The position numbers and the translations under genes are program-made. Shown one piece after another: positions 36,302-48,968 of a stretch of DNA of 64,000 bases. Positions within the stretch are counted from its first letter, which is position 1. Every line of letters begins with the position of its first letter. Below the pieces are notes generated by a model. It was given only the letters and a program-made list of their open reading frames with translations. It ran no database searches and was not told where the DNA came from. The stretch is from Dillenia suffruticosa (Eukaryota; Streptophyta; Magnoliopsida; Dilleniales; Dilleniaceae): contig JAVTVX010000035.1 in assembly GCA_033439265.1 (NCBI GenBank), forward strand, positions 15,030,001-15,094,000. Reading direction: 5' to 3'.

Positions 36302-39300
36302 TGACATATTTATAGATTTTGATGGTAAGCAAAATGTGATTAGAATGATTAAAGAAAAAATTTTGAAAGTAAGAAGCAGTCGAATTACAAGAAGAAAAAG
36401 CATAATGTGATGTGAACCCGCTGGATGTAGAAACCCTAGAACCCACGAACAATTAATTTAGCCCAAAAAAATCATCATAACAAATTATTTGAACCGGTAG
36501 AATTAAAAATCTTAACCATTGCCCTAAAGGAGGAAGAACCAAGGTATATGACCTTAGATCCGTTTCTCACTAGATCAAGAAGTTTGGTATGAAGATGGAA
36601 TGAATGACGCCACAACCTAGGTGGTTCGAAGCCTAGATTGATAAGTTAAAGAACTAAATAAGACTCATATCTTGAATAAGTTTAAAGTTCTCAAAAGAAC
36701 AAAACCTGTATGAAGAATTCTCACAATTTTATTAATTCTCTTCAAAAGTATTCTCCTTTTACACAATGTGTAACGACCTATTTATAGTCTAAAGGTAAAG
36801 ACTTAATTGACAACTAAAAATTTAGTAACTCTCTAAATAATAAAGAATTAGGAAACTAAAATATAAATTATAAAAAAATAAAAATAAAAATTAGGAAACT
36901 AAATAAACCAAACTATTTTGACCAAGTCTTGCTGGTATTTTTCTTTATTTTCGTCTCCCTTGGTTTTGGGTAGTTTTTAACCTTTTATTCTTTCAACTGG
37001 GCTTGTATGAGCATGATTAAAGCCCATTTTGATTCTTTATTTATTCGGACTCCAATTTCTTTTTGTAAAGCCCCTTGAATTAAAATATTCAGTACTTCTT
37101 TGAATCTTTTAACTCGGGCCTTTGTCACCGACTCAACTGGAATTTGAGTTGAATCTTGTGAATTTCTTGCAATCTTGATGACCTTATCATAATGTGTACG
37201 GACAAAATGTGCAAATTTAGTTGACATAAAATTTAATGGTTTATATCGTTGAAAAACAAGTTCACAACAAAGAGAAATAAGCAATTACTGATAGTGGAAA
37301 ATAGTGCTACTGGAAGTAAGCTGGATACGAAATAAGAGATTTAGAATATTAAAAATCCATATTTGACCAACTCGCTGACACTAAATACTTGAAAATATAG
37401 GTTTTGAAATATCAAGAAAATGAGAATAAAAAATAGTGATATTTGTTCCCCATATATCAATTAGGTTAAAACCTATTTTTTAAAAATTTTTTAAGTCATT
37501 AATCCTTCAAAATTCATTAAAAAATCAAAACTGCAATTTTGTTTTTTAAAAGGAAAGATGATCTTTTATCCTTAAGGAATTAGATTTTGAAACTATTTTT
37601 ATTGAGTTCAAATGGGGTATTTTCTTATTTACATATAAAATCTTAAGTAAATGGAAATGTTCATAAGGATAGATCCAAGGGGAGATTTTATGAAGACTTA
37701 GTTCATCCAGACCAACTTAAAACTAAAAAAAAAGGCATGGCATGAAGAATGCATGGAAAGAATGACTTCCAGCTAATCAAGAAGGTTACTTAGTCGACCA
37801 AGCAAGAACTTGGTCGACCAGCCAATCGCCCAGGTTATATGTTAACCTGCACGGTCAACCAGTTAGGATGTCTAACCGACTAAGTAGGTCAAGTAGCCTG
37901 CACGGCCAACCGACTAGGAACATCAGCCAATCGAGCAGGCCAAGCTAGCCTACATGGTCGATTGAGTAAGGGACTCAACTGACTGTCCCACTCACCAGCC
38001 AGTTGCTCTTTCTTTTTATTCAACTAAAAGCGTATCTTTATCATTGATTCACCATTTGGAGCACCGATAGTCGATTGAACTTAAATATCATTCGACTAAC
38101 TTGGATTCTAGGAATACCAATGATTGATTAGTTTATCACTCTAGCCAATTGACTCATGATTTGGAATACCAACGGTCGATTATACGCAAATATCAGTCCA
38201 CTGTCTTTGATTAAATCGAGGAAACACATAAGTCTAATGTTAAGCTTCATTGCATATAAAATTTATAGGCCGATTTTAATAACCCCATGAGTGTCATATT
38301 CTGTTATATAGCTATGTGTCATTGCTTATGGTTTTTCAAGTTGTCTAATGAATGCATACACATATGAACATCTTATAATTACTAACTTAGGCAAGACAAT
38401 AAAATTGTCAAGGGTTTTTGAACTTCAGTAGACACCTGTTTATATAGCTCTCTAAGCACAATTAATTGATAGTTTAATTAGTTGACTCTTAGACTTTGGT
38501 ATACAAAGAATTAATTAGAAGTCACTCGAGCTAAGGTTGCTTAAAATATCTGAATAACATGCCATTAGTGGAAAAATCTTTTTAAAACATGTTTGAGCTC
38601 TAACAGTCATCTTATGTAGCAAAAGGAAGATCAATTATTGGCTATTCAGAATGATGTTCAAAAAAGCAAACCTTTTTTATTCAATAAACAGTGCAACGAA
38701 TGAAAGTATTGAGTACAATTGTTGATGCATTAATGAAATAGTTTCAAATTTGAACCCACAGCAACATCTCTCTTAACAACCTAAAGTAAATACTCAGAAG
38801 AGAAGAAAGTGAAATATATAGAAGTGTTGAAAAAAAATGAAGCACTGAATATTTCTCAACACTCACAAATAATCTGAGCTTCACAATACACTCTATTTCT
38901 AATATTTGAATAAAAATATATTTGCGAGCTTCATTGTTGTTACATCTGAAGTTGTTAGTTCACTTATTGTAACATCCCTTATCCTCCTATACAAAAAGTT
39001 CAAAAGATTGGAGAGGGTTTCTCGATCTGGGGTTTAAAAAGAAAAACAGCCTGTGAGAGGTTAGGTTAGTATTTTGAGAGAAAACGCTCTAAAGTCTAAG
39101 TTGCACCTAGAAGCAAATTTGTTGTAAGGTCTGACTTGTACCTTGAAACAAGTTTGTTGTACTATTTGGGTTACAAATAGTGAAAATGCAAGTAGAGTCT
39201 GAGAATGGACATAAATCGAGTTTGGTGGAACTATTATAAAAATTGGATGTACTGTATTTTTCTTTCATTTCTAGACTCCATCATCTTACCCTATTGCCAA

Positions 39301-39371
39301 TAAATAGAAAAACATCCAAACCATCAAAAAATTGTCACATAACCTATTCACCCTTTCTAAGTTATATTTCA
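36302..39371 (+). repeat. 3' LTR of the copia element, interrupted
   Basis: Matches the 5' LTR from TTATAGATTTTGATGG to GTTATATTTCA. It is 3070 bp long because a 782-bp LTR-type insertion plus its 5-bp duplication sits at 36408-37194. Without it the length is about 2.28 kb, close to the 5' copy. Confidence 0.85.
36408..37189 (-). mobile_element. Solo LTR (782 bp) with perfect TSD TAATG
   Basis: Bounded by TGATG...TTATCA and flanked by TAATG at 36403-36407 and 37190-37194; the 5' copia LTR lacks it. On the minus strand it has a TATAAATAG box (about 36788-36780) followed by a leader, and ends in GGGTTCACATCA like several gypsy LTRs. No internal domain or second LTR is present, so it is a solo LTR. 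Its minus-strand U3 side has an open frame (part of 36985-37284) with VTKARVKRFKEVLN, resembling a short segment I associate with gypsy gag-linker sequences. Confidence 0.82.
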
Positions 39372-39504
39372 TATAGGAAAAAGAACATTAGGCTAGGATT
39401 TCTCATGTACATGGGCCCGATCCGTCCATTAGTTTAATGATCTTTTAGTAATATGCAAAAGAAATAATAATCTCATTGATAAACAATGTTAAAGTTGATA
39501 AAAA

Positions 39505-42500
39505 TTACTGGTAGTAGATACGTAAGTTCTTTAAGTTCCACACTCTCGGCACGATTGAGTCATCTAAGCGGTTAAGTTAGTATATCCCTGGGTAAACTAC
39601 TGAACGTATTTGATAGGGACCTTTCTAATTAGGCACTAGCTTGCCCCTTCGTTGAGGTTGACCAGTAGCTTCTATTTTGTGGAGAACCAAATCCCTTAGC
39701 TTAAACGTTTTAGTTTTGACTCGTCAGTTGTAGTATCATGCCATCTACTACTGATAAACGACCATTCAAGTGGATACAGTCTCTCGTAGTTCTAGAAGTA
39801 GGTCAAGTCATTCAAGGATGCAGGTTCATTTTGCTCATGCTTGTATTGATCTATCTGAAGTGAGTGGATTCTAATTTTTGTTGATATTACTGCTTTGCAA
39901 ATGTATATTAGGTTGAACGGTGTTTCTCTTGCTACCCTTCAGGGAGTCATTCGGTAGGTCCAGAGGATACCATAGAGTTCATTCACCCAGCGATCTTTAA
40001 CTTTGTCTAATGTTGCGGGATTGTTCGATTTATTACCTCAGCAAGGCCATTTACTTGTAGGTATGCAATGGAGATTAAGCGATGCTGGATTTTCAATTTA
40101 CTGTTGAAGTCATGAAAACTCTTGTTGTCAATCTATTTACTATTATCGGTAATAAGGATGTGGAGTATGCTGAATCTGGTGATGATGGACGTATATATGA
40201 AAGTTTGCATCTTGCCGGTTGTGATCTAGGCTAGCGGTTCGGTTTGTACCCACTTGGTAAAATAGTCAATTACCACAAACAAGAATTTTTGTTATCCAGT
40301 TACCAGTGGAAATGGCTCAAGAATATCCACTCCCCACTACACAAATGGCCATGGACTCACTATTAGGTAGAGCTCAGTAGAAGGTTGGTGTGATACTGAC
40401 AAGAAACGCCAGCATTCATCTTTTCTTTTAACCTACTCTTCTGCATGGGCCTTCATGGTCGGCAAAAAATACCATTGTCATAGGGCTTTATTGACTAGAT
40501 TTCGAACACCTACGCAGTTACGGCATACCCCCTCAAGGATTTCTCTAAACATATAATTTCCTTCTTCGAGTGTCAGACATTTCAGGTATAGGTAGGTGAA
40601 GGACATTTTGTAAAGGTACGCATTGATGATAGCATAATGAGTGGCTTTGCGCCTCAGCTTAGCTGCCTCTGAAGGTGAGTTCGATAGTTACCCGAGCCTT
40701 AAATAAGCTTCTTTGTGGTCCTTCCGGCTTATTGAATTGTTTGCTGATAGGATCTGCTTGAGTTCATCAATGCTTGTGTATGAAAAGCTCTCGATATAAA
40801 CCATTCGGCTAGTTGCAACAGAGTCAGAGCTGGTTAGCTTGAAGAGCATATCAGCTCGTGCATTTTCAAATTGTAGGATTTGCCGTATGTCTACCTAGTC
40901 AAATTTATTCATCGCTTCTCGCAACTTGAATAAATATTTCGCTATCGTCGACTCCTTAGTTTCGTAGATTCCTTGAACTTATTTGACAACCAGTTGGCTT
41001 TCGACGAAGACCTGAATGATTTGGGCTCCTAGTAATATTGTGATTCATAATCCAATTAAGAGGGCCTTATATTCAGTCTAGTTGTTAGTTGCTTGAAAAT
41101 CAAATCAGAATACGTACTCAACAATAAAATCATCCGAACCCACGAGTATGAGCTCGGCTCCACTTTCCAATGAGTTTGATGATCCATTCATGTGGAGTAT
41201 CCACCCCGATAGTGATCATTCTTCTCGGTCATCGACAGGACCTTGTTCTAGAGAGGTTGGGAATGTGTGTCCAATAGTAAAAATCTACGAGGACTTAACC
41301 TTTAATTATTGGTCTCGTTAGATATTCGATGTCAAATTTTCTCAGCTCAATACTCCACTTAATGAGCCAACCTAAGGTGTCCCTTCTCTGCAGGATGTGT
41401 TTCAGAGGTTGGTTGATTAGTACCACAATAGTGTGGGCTTGGAAGTAAGGTCGAAGGCATCTGGTAGTGATGACTAGGGCAAATGCGATTTTCTCAATCG
41501 GTCTGTAATTAACTTTCGATTCTTGAAGTATACAACTGACGTATTACATTATTTTTTTCGTGTTGAATTCCTATCTCACAAGAGTGGAGAAGAGAGCTCA
41601 ATCATAAATGGAGAGATAAAGGTAGAGCTTTTCACTAGGGATGGGCTAAAAGAGTAATGGGGGTGATGCAAGGTGCTCTTTAAGCTATTCGAATGCCATC
41701 TAGTACTTTAGCATCTGTACAAATTTCTGCGACTTTTTCAAAGTATCAAAAAAGGGTTTGTATTTTTCCCCTACTTTTAACATGAATCGAATTAGAGTTG
41801 CGATCCTTCTCATGAGGCGTTTCATTTCCTTTAGCGTCTTTGGCGATGCCATGTCTAATATGGCTAGTATCTTCTCGAGATTTTCCTTAATCCCCCGATT
41901 AGTAATTAGAAAACCTAAAACCTTTCCTGATGTGATCCCAAAGGTAGACTTTGTTGGGTTCAACTTCATGTTATAGCGCTCTAGTTTTTAGAATATTTCT
42001 TCCAAATCTACGACATGATTTTTGGTACTAGTACTCTTGACAAGCATGTCATACACATATACTTCCATGTTTCTACTGAGTTGTCCACTGAAAACCTTGT
42101 TGACAAATGGCTAGAAAGTCGCCCCTATATTTTTCATGCCAAAGGACATGTCCCTATAATAGTAAGTGTCGAATTCCATGATTAAGCTAATCTTCTCCTT
42201 GTCCTTGGGGGCCATGCATATATGATTGTAAACAGAATAAGCGTCCATGAAACTGAAGAGATGATGACTTGATGTGTTGTCTACCAACTTATCAATGTCA
42301 TTGAGTGGATAACTGTCCTTTGGGCCTATTGAGATTAGTGAAATCTACACACATTCTCTAATTGTCATTAGCCTCATTACCATGATTACCTTGGCTAGCT
42401 ATTCAAGATAATTTCACTTCTTGAATGCATCCCACTATTACGAGCTTCTAAACTTTCTCTTGTATTGTACATTGACGTTCTGGTGTGAACACGCTCTTTT

Positions 42501-43170
42501 TCTGCTTCACGCTCGTATCTATAGTCATCTTATGGACTATAGCCGATGGGTGAGTCCCTACCATGTCTTGTGGGGACCACGCAAAGATTTTAGAATGCCA
42601 ATGAAGACAATCTACAATTACTTTCTGGAGAGAAACTTGGACTGTCTGTTCGGGTATGCTCGTGATGAGAATTTCGATTACTTCTTCTCAAGGTTGATGT
42701 TTGGACAGTTGTTTGGTGTCACGGGGGATAGTTAGTGGATCAGGGTTATTGTGGACTATCGTGATTCTGAGAAGTGTTCTAAACTTGATTTTCATGTGCT
42801 TAATGTTGGGTAATGCTTCTAGACTGATAAAACTTGGACGGCCTAAGATGGCGTTATAAGGACACGTGAGTTTAACCACATGAAATGTGGTTCTTGTAGT
42901 GGCGTGTGGAGAGGTATTCCTAAAGTTACAGCAAGTGCAATAGTACCTTCCGAAAGTATGTACTCGCTAGAGAGTCCCTTTAAGGGTCTGCAAGAGAGTT
43001 GAAGGTGAGAATAAAAGGTCACAATCCGCTCCTTAATCAACAAAATTTCTTTTGACTAGTTATGATCCTATCTCGGCAGTAATGACTAGCAGGTCATTTC
43101 GATCTATGTCAACTCCCTTCAAATCGTCATCATCAAAACCAATTACCAATCTATATCCAACTGAAAAATC
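39505..43170 (-). pseudogene. pol: Tat-like gypsy pol: protease, RT, RNase H, integrase
   Basis: Minus-strand order: protease from about 43170 (GFDDDDLKGVDIDRNDLLVI, then VD*GA where VDTGS is expected) to YNAILGRPSF (about 42850). RT from about 42560 carries YVYDM at 42059-42045 in place of catalytic YVDDM. Its C-terminal part, MKLNPTKSTFGITSGKVLGF, is open at 41969-41700. The RT connection and RNase H span 41560-40750 (VFVESQLVVK, FENARADMLFKL). Integrase at about 40560-39505 has WGVDILEPFP and VIDYFTKWV, and ends IVPRVWNLKNLRIYYQ before a stop. Many stops and frameshifts; both the protease and RT active sites are mutated. Confidence 0.87.
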
Positions 43171-43172
43171 AG

Positions 43173-43197
43173 TCCATTTCCACAAACCGTGCTAATC
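43173..43197 (-). other. Primer-binding site region, Tat-like element 1
   Basis: On the minus strand GATTAGCACGGTTTGTGG follows the LTR end CCAACA. It aligns with GATTGGCACTGTTGGTGG at the same place in the second element and with the TTGGCGCCGTCTGTGGGA type of PBS common in plant Tat elements. Protease sequence begins within tens of bases. Confidence 0.65.
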
Positions 43198-43910
43198 TGT
43201 TGGATGTGAGTTTCACTCCACAAATAGTAACTTCGCTAACTCGAACGGGATGAATGCTTGATAAACCATCCGGATGATAAGACTGCAAAATACCATCAAA
43301 GGGTGCTCTGGTGGGAAGACTCCAACGTTCAAATAAAAAAGAGTGGTTCTCGAAAGAGAAACAGACTAAAAAAAGAGCCACAGTAAAGAGCTCTGTACTG
43401 CCTTTTGTATGCTAGGTGTTGAATTAAGGGAACATACATGACCGATGGTCTTCATAACGTATATATAGTCTGCATACATAGTCAGTCTTGTATGCCTCCG
43501 AGGTGTATAAATCCTAATTTTCTTATCAATGTGTCCCAAGATTTATGGTGAAAGATTTTCAAAAGATTTAAAGTCCTTCTAATTAGAGAAAAGCCCAACT
43601 TGTCGTAGGGGTTCCTTTAATTATTAATAACCGTTAAAAATTCTCTTCTTAATTACAGGAGGTTGTTTTCGTAATTTAAGGAAAAGTGAATATTTCTTTA
43701 GTCAATCAAATAGTAATACTATGTATCGAGACAGTGCTTTCTCATGGGAAGCTGATTAGGTGACTAGCTAAGAGGGATTGTATCGACCAGTACTGAGAGA
43801 GTGGGCCGGGTCCATCTAACCGGGAGATATGTCCCCTACTGACGACACGTTTCGATGTGTTCTGTCCCATCAGACTATAGGCTCAACAGTTCTCAAATCT
43901 TTTGGTAATG
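43198..43910 (-). repeat. 5' LTR of Tat-like element 1
   Basis: About 713 bp; counterpart of 25147-25856. Its plus-strand right edge reads TTTTGGTAATG where the other copy has TTATGGTATCA, so the terminal TGAT has decayed. Carries one copy of the 70-bp unit found as an array at 28307-28716. Confidence 0.82.
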
Positions 43911-44316
43911 GGCATGCTCTTTCATAAACCCTTTGAGAAAACACATCTAATCCTTTCTCATTTCCTTTGAAATGGAAGTGCCCATCTAACATCTTCATCA
44001 TCCACACACGATTATGAACTATCCCATCCCATGGTTCAAATTTCCACTCTCCACAAACTATTCATATACATCTGCATATCAAGCCTTTGTTACTTCCAGC
44101 CCTCCCGACTTAATAGGCTATGTAACATATCTAATTTGAATAAAAAAATTTAAAAAAAAATGGGGAGCATTTATATAGCTAGCAAGCCCTATTTTAATGC
44201 TTGCAATTTTATGATTCCAATCAGAAAAGCAATTTTAAAACTCAAATCCAAATTACAAATTTCAATCAGCAAGAAGCAATTAACGTTGAAGGCAATGTAA
44301 AACAAGGGGAGGGAGG
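43911..44316. other. Intergenic, no gene recognised
   Basis: AT-rich sequence between the gypsy LTR and the disrupted ORF. It may contain the upstream part of the gene split by the solo LTR. I see no recognisable domain. A (GT)n run follows at 44317-44337. Confidence 0.4.
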
Positions 44317-44337
44317 GTGTGTGTGTGTGTGTGTGTA

Positions 44338-44494
44338 TGGAACCTAAGCAGGAATGTTGGCAGTAGCAGTGGAGAGCAAACCAGAGAAATCGCCAGAAAT
44401 GGCAGAGGTAAAGACAGTGAGAGGATTATAGGAGTCACATTTTGTGATCTTGCCCAAAATTTTGGAGAAGAACACATTGATGATAGAGAGATAA
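44338..44494 (+). pseudogene. Left part of an ORF split by a solo LTR
   Basis: Open frame from the (GT)n repeat to the LTR edge, reading S-S-S-G-E-Q-T-R-E-I, then ERIIGVTFCDLAQNFGEEH and I-D-D-R-E-I at the border. TAAGCAG just before 44352 could be an intron acceptor. If the 5141-bp LTR and one GATAA copy are removed, the frame continues without a break into 49641-49837. I do not recognise the family. Composition is less AT-biased than the surroundings, and codon continuity across the insertion suggests a real exon of a host gene or captured fragment. Confidence 0.45.
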
Positions 44495-47400
44495 TGTCAC
44501 ACCCCGAATCGGGGTCATAAGCAGCCGCCTGTTGCCCTATATGCCGGCTCGATTTTCTAGAAAATCAGACAGAACCTTCCCATATTTCGGAGGTCTCTCA
44601 TATACAAATCAACTTGTATATTGAATGATCATCCTGCCACATGAATAAATAAGCCAACCCGGCCTTACGACAATCAACCATATTCATATCATACCAATCA
44701 ATCTGCACCGTGCAAACCAGGACAATGCAAGGCTATCACAACTACTAGCAGTCCTAACCACAGACCTCTACTTCATGCCCCCATCAAAGGCATGAACAAT
44801 CGCTAGTTACCCCTCCTCTGATTTTGAGGTGGCACCGAACGAATCTAGAGGATACTTCTAGAACATGACATGTTTTCTAAAGTACATGTACACAATAGTA
44901 CAGATCATACCTTAATACAATAGAATAGAATTGGGAGTTTCAATAAGATACATATAAAATTACATACAACCATCCCTTTTTATACACAATGGTCTATCTA
45001 CAATCCAAATATACAAATATACAATTTCATTTGACAAATCCTTCCCAATATCATATCAAGTACCTAATCAACAGTCTCGATCTCTAATAAAAGTCTCGTG
45101 CGCTGATAAGTCTCAACGCGTCCCACTATAGATATCTCTGTACACAACGGGAAATGAGGGGTGAATATCAAGGAAGATACCCAGTGAGTGAGAAGGTATA
45201 TATCATATAGATATCTCAATAATTCCACATATTGTAAGAAATCGTGTATAATGCACAATTTATCATAAATCATTCTTTTTACATATATTTCAAACATATA
45301 TGCATCCATGTTATTAAATCATGCTAGAATAGAGTGTTTCAAGATCAGTCCTGGCAAGGGTCGACCGCGACCATTGACAGGCGCATCGGGGTTTTGTATG
45401 CAATAGGCTAGAAAAGCTCTCTACCTCGACATTGGCAACAAATCTCATCGGTGCTAAACTACGGCGTACCATAGCTCTCCCCTTTATGGGTTCAACCTAA
45501 CTAGTACCATGTCGAATCATAATACATTTACCATTTTCTGATGTCATGTGGGATACCTTCAGCAGAAGCGTATCGGATGCAAATATAGATCACCCTACAC
45601 ATGCATCCTTCGTAGTTACGAAATGGGATTTACCCATCACAAAGTTATCATCATCAATGCTAGGACGCTCAGCCCATGTAAAATATCATCATCAAATCAA
45701 TCACGTGCCATGCCACATTTCTCAAGCATTGTCAATCATTTCCACAAGAATAATTTCATAAAACATGTATAAATCAAATGCAATGGCATGGTTTCATATG
45801 TTAAAACTCATTTGGATGCATATATAACACGTATAAATATGTTTGTGGATACTCCATGAATTCACAAAAATATTTCATAATTCATTGAAAATTTCACATC
45901 ACATATTCATTAAATCATGCTTACGTCAGAAAATATTTTAAAACATGATATTGTGCATCAGACACATAATATAATAAATTCCACTCACTGTATATGGGAG
46001 GGTCAGTCACTCCCTACCAAGTACCACAAGTGTCGAAAGTGTTTCCCCTCGTTTGGTCACCACCCGTGTGCCTACAATGGCAACACAATGCATATATGAG
46101 GATTTGTGTCATGATTTGAACTTACTAGGTTAAGTTGTATTCTAGTAATTCTTTCTTCTAAAATTAAGGTTAGGGTATCCTAAGGCATGCTCTATCCCTT
46201 TTTTCGTCATCCTTATCATATATTCTTTGCAATTCATTCAATTATTATACATTTTATCACCTCAACACAATATATGTGCTTATAGTTCATTATTCATGGT
46301 TTCTGCACATATGCACCTTTGCGCAGTCTTGGGAAAATGGTCATACCTTCTGCTACACAACTCCGAATCACATGCTTCCTATCTCATTTTAAAGCTAAGA
46401 GATAGCACTACAATTTTCATTTTGAATGTTTCTTCATATTCTTATCGCAGAATTTCAGAAAAACCAATCTTTTTCTCAATTATGTTCCAAATGTCCACTC
46501 TGTCCTGTCTTAGTAAAAATGAAATAACTCCTTGCACACAAATCCAATTCAAATGAATTTTGGATATATTATAGATGCGACATATACCTACAATTTTCAC
46601 ATTTTGTATTTCTCTCAATTGTGCCTAGAAAGAGGTTAAAATGGATCATGATCAGAACAGGTAGGTTTCAGTTGGAAAACAGAATTTCTGTCGACACCTC
46701 TTTAGTAAAATGAGCATAACGTTTGATTACCTCATGTGAATTGGTTGCAATTGTAACATGTTGTAGCTATGAGGGATATCTACAGCTTTTATTCTTTGAG
46801 CTTACCCGAACTAGGACTGGAAGAGGGTCAATTTTTATACAATGTTCTTAGGGTTCGAAACAAGACAACCTTCCATCGAGTTTCAGGAAAATTGCTATAA
46901 CGTTTAACACAGGATCGGATTAAGTTGATTCTTATCTCATTGGAAAGATAAGACCTAGATCTACAAATTACATAGCCTGAGCATTTGCTAATTCAGACCA
47001 TAAGACACCTCAAAACAGAGGCTAATTCACGGACAGAAACAGAGCTAAAGAAGGACAGAACAAACATTTCTGTACAGAACACTTAATTTTGAAAAATCAT
47101 AATAAATCCAATTTTCATCGGAATGCAATGAATCATATCTCATTTTAAAGCTCTGAAGGTTTAGCTTCATATGTAAAAATTTCATGGAATTTTCCTTTGT
47201 GCAGAAAATATTATAGCTAAAACACCACAACCAGGTTAGAGAGTTCAGATTTTAGAATTTCTGTTTTCCTCCTTGATTTCAAACTTCGACCAACCCTAGT
47301 TCCCAAACCAAACCACCTCAATTTGGTCCCAAATTAAGATATGTTATACTATGGAGTATGGAGGGTCTCGTACTTGAAGATGACAGCTGGGCTTGAAGCA

Positions 47401-48064
47401 AAATACAGAATTTTGGTCTTGAACTCTCAGCTCCCTCCTTGGATTTCACCAAGCAATCCTTCTCATTTGGCCTTGATTTTCGGATATGTTGTTCTAGGGT
47501 TTGTGAGGGTTTGATTTATGTAAAAATATTTAGATGGTATTGTAGAAAAATTTTTTGGATCCCTCACCTTGAACTCATAGCTTTTGAGAGAAGAATGGAG
47601 AGTTTCTTTGGTCTCTTGAAACGGTTTGGAAGAACAAAAATGCCTAAATATTTGCTTATTTGGATTTGTTTGGTCACCCAAAGTGTACTCCCTTCTCTCT
47701 CCCACATCTTGCACTCATTCACACAACAAATATCACTTCTCTCACACTACAAGTCCACTCTATCTCACACTACACTCAACTCCTTCATTTATTGCATGTT
47801 CCCCAACCACCTTGATCCAAGGGCTCTCAATTTTTGATCCTATTTCAAGTTGAATCCACACCATTGATTGATTTCTAAGAAAACTCATTCTTCTATACCA
47901 TGAATAGTGTCTTGTCTCCCACTAACTCAATCCAATGGTCCACATTAAGTCATCTTTCTTCAAACAAAAAACTACCCTTGGATCAAATTTCCAAAAACCC
48001 AAAATAAATAAAAGGAAATAATTTTTTTCTCTCCCTCTCTTCTCTCTCATGTTTTCTCTCTCTC

Positions 48065-48100
<36 letters not shown>

Positions 48101-48932
48101 ACGGTTTAGGGGAGGTCATTTGCCAAATACTTCTATTTTGTGTTAATTGCAATTGAGTCTCTTCACTTATGAAAATTATATTTTGATCCCGAAAATTTTC
48201 ATAATTTCAAGTTACACCTAAAACCTTGAATTATGCCTAATTTAATTTATCTTGCATCAAAATGTGGTCGTTTGATCACCCAAACGTTCTTTGGAGTGAA
48301 TGAAATTCTTGATCGGTCAAAATTTGATCTCGACCTCGAAATGCATGAAATCTCATCACAGACTCCATTTTAAGCGTAGATTTCAAAAATATAGGTTTTG
48401 GGTGAAAACGAGACCGTTTTCTCGGACAAATTTCAATTTTATCAAAAATTAGGGTTTCACGGGCAAAAATTTTAAAGTACCGAGCATTTTTGCACTACGG
48501 CTTAAATTTCAACCTAAATATTTGCTTATTTGGATTTGTTTGGTCACCCAAAGTGTACTCCCTTCTCTCTCCCACATCTTGCACTCATTCACACAACAAA
48601 TATCACTTCTCTCACACTACAAGTCCACTCTATCTCACACTACACTCAACTCCTTCATTTATTGCATGTTCCCCAACCACCTTGATCTAAGGGCTCTCAA
48701 TTTTTGATCCTATTTCAAGTTGAATCCACACCATTGGTTGATTTCTAAGAAAACTCATTCTTCTATACCATGAATAGTGTCTTGTCTCCCACTAACTCAA
48801 TCCAATGGTCCACATTAAGTCATCTTTCTTCAAACAAAAAACTACCCTTGGATCAAATTTCCAAAAACCCAAAATAAATAAAAGGAAATAATTTTTTTCT
48901 CTCCCTCTCTTCTCTCTCATGTTTTCTCTCTC

Positions 48933-48968
<36 letters not shown>

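Larger units (their letters stand above)
28723..39371 (+). mobile_element. Ty1/copia (Sirevirus-like) element with large internal deletions
   Basis: LTRs at 28723-31056 and 36302-39371 share sequence throughout (for example ATAGATTTTGAT.{1,2}TAAGCAAAAT at the start and GGTTATATTTCA at the end). A PBS, gag pieces, a protease piece and the last part of RNase H follow in copia order. The 3' LTR contains a 782-bp insertion. RT and integrase are missing or unrecognisable. The start of the second LTR is preceded by a purine tract (AAAAAAGGGAGAAATTA, about 36284-36300). I see no clear target duplication. Confidence 0.85.
25147..43910 (-). mobile_element. Ty3/gypsy (Tat-like) element lacking gag, with nested insertions
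   Basis: Related LTRs of similar length bound it: 25147-25856 and 43198-43910, both with TGTTGGA and TGATACCA-type ends. On the minus strand the order is 5' LTR (43910), PBS, protease, RT, RNase H, integrase (ending 39505), 3' untranslated region, 3' LTR. Protease begins just after the PBS, so gag is missing. The 3' part was split by a copia element (28723-39371) and a small CACTA element (26233-27515). Outer flanks (GAAAC left, GGCAT right) do not form a target duplication. Confidence 0.8.

Noticed and set aside
47439..48707. Plus ORFs repeated at 47439-47853 and 48490-48707, as possible gene duplicates
   Set aside because: They are the two copies of the non-coding tandem duplication in a solo LTR, in the opposite orientation to the LTR.
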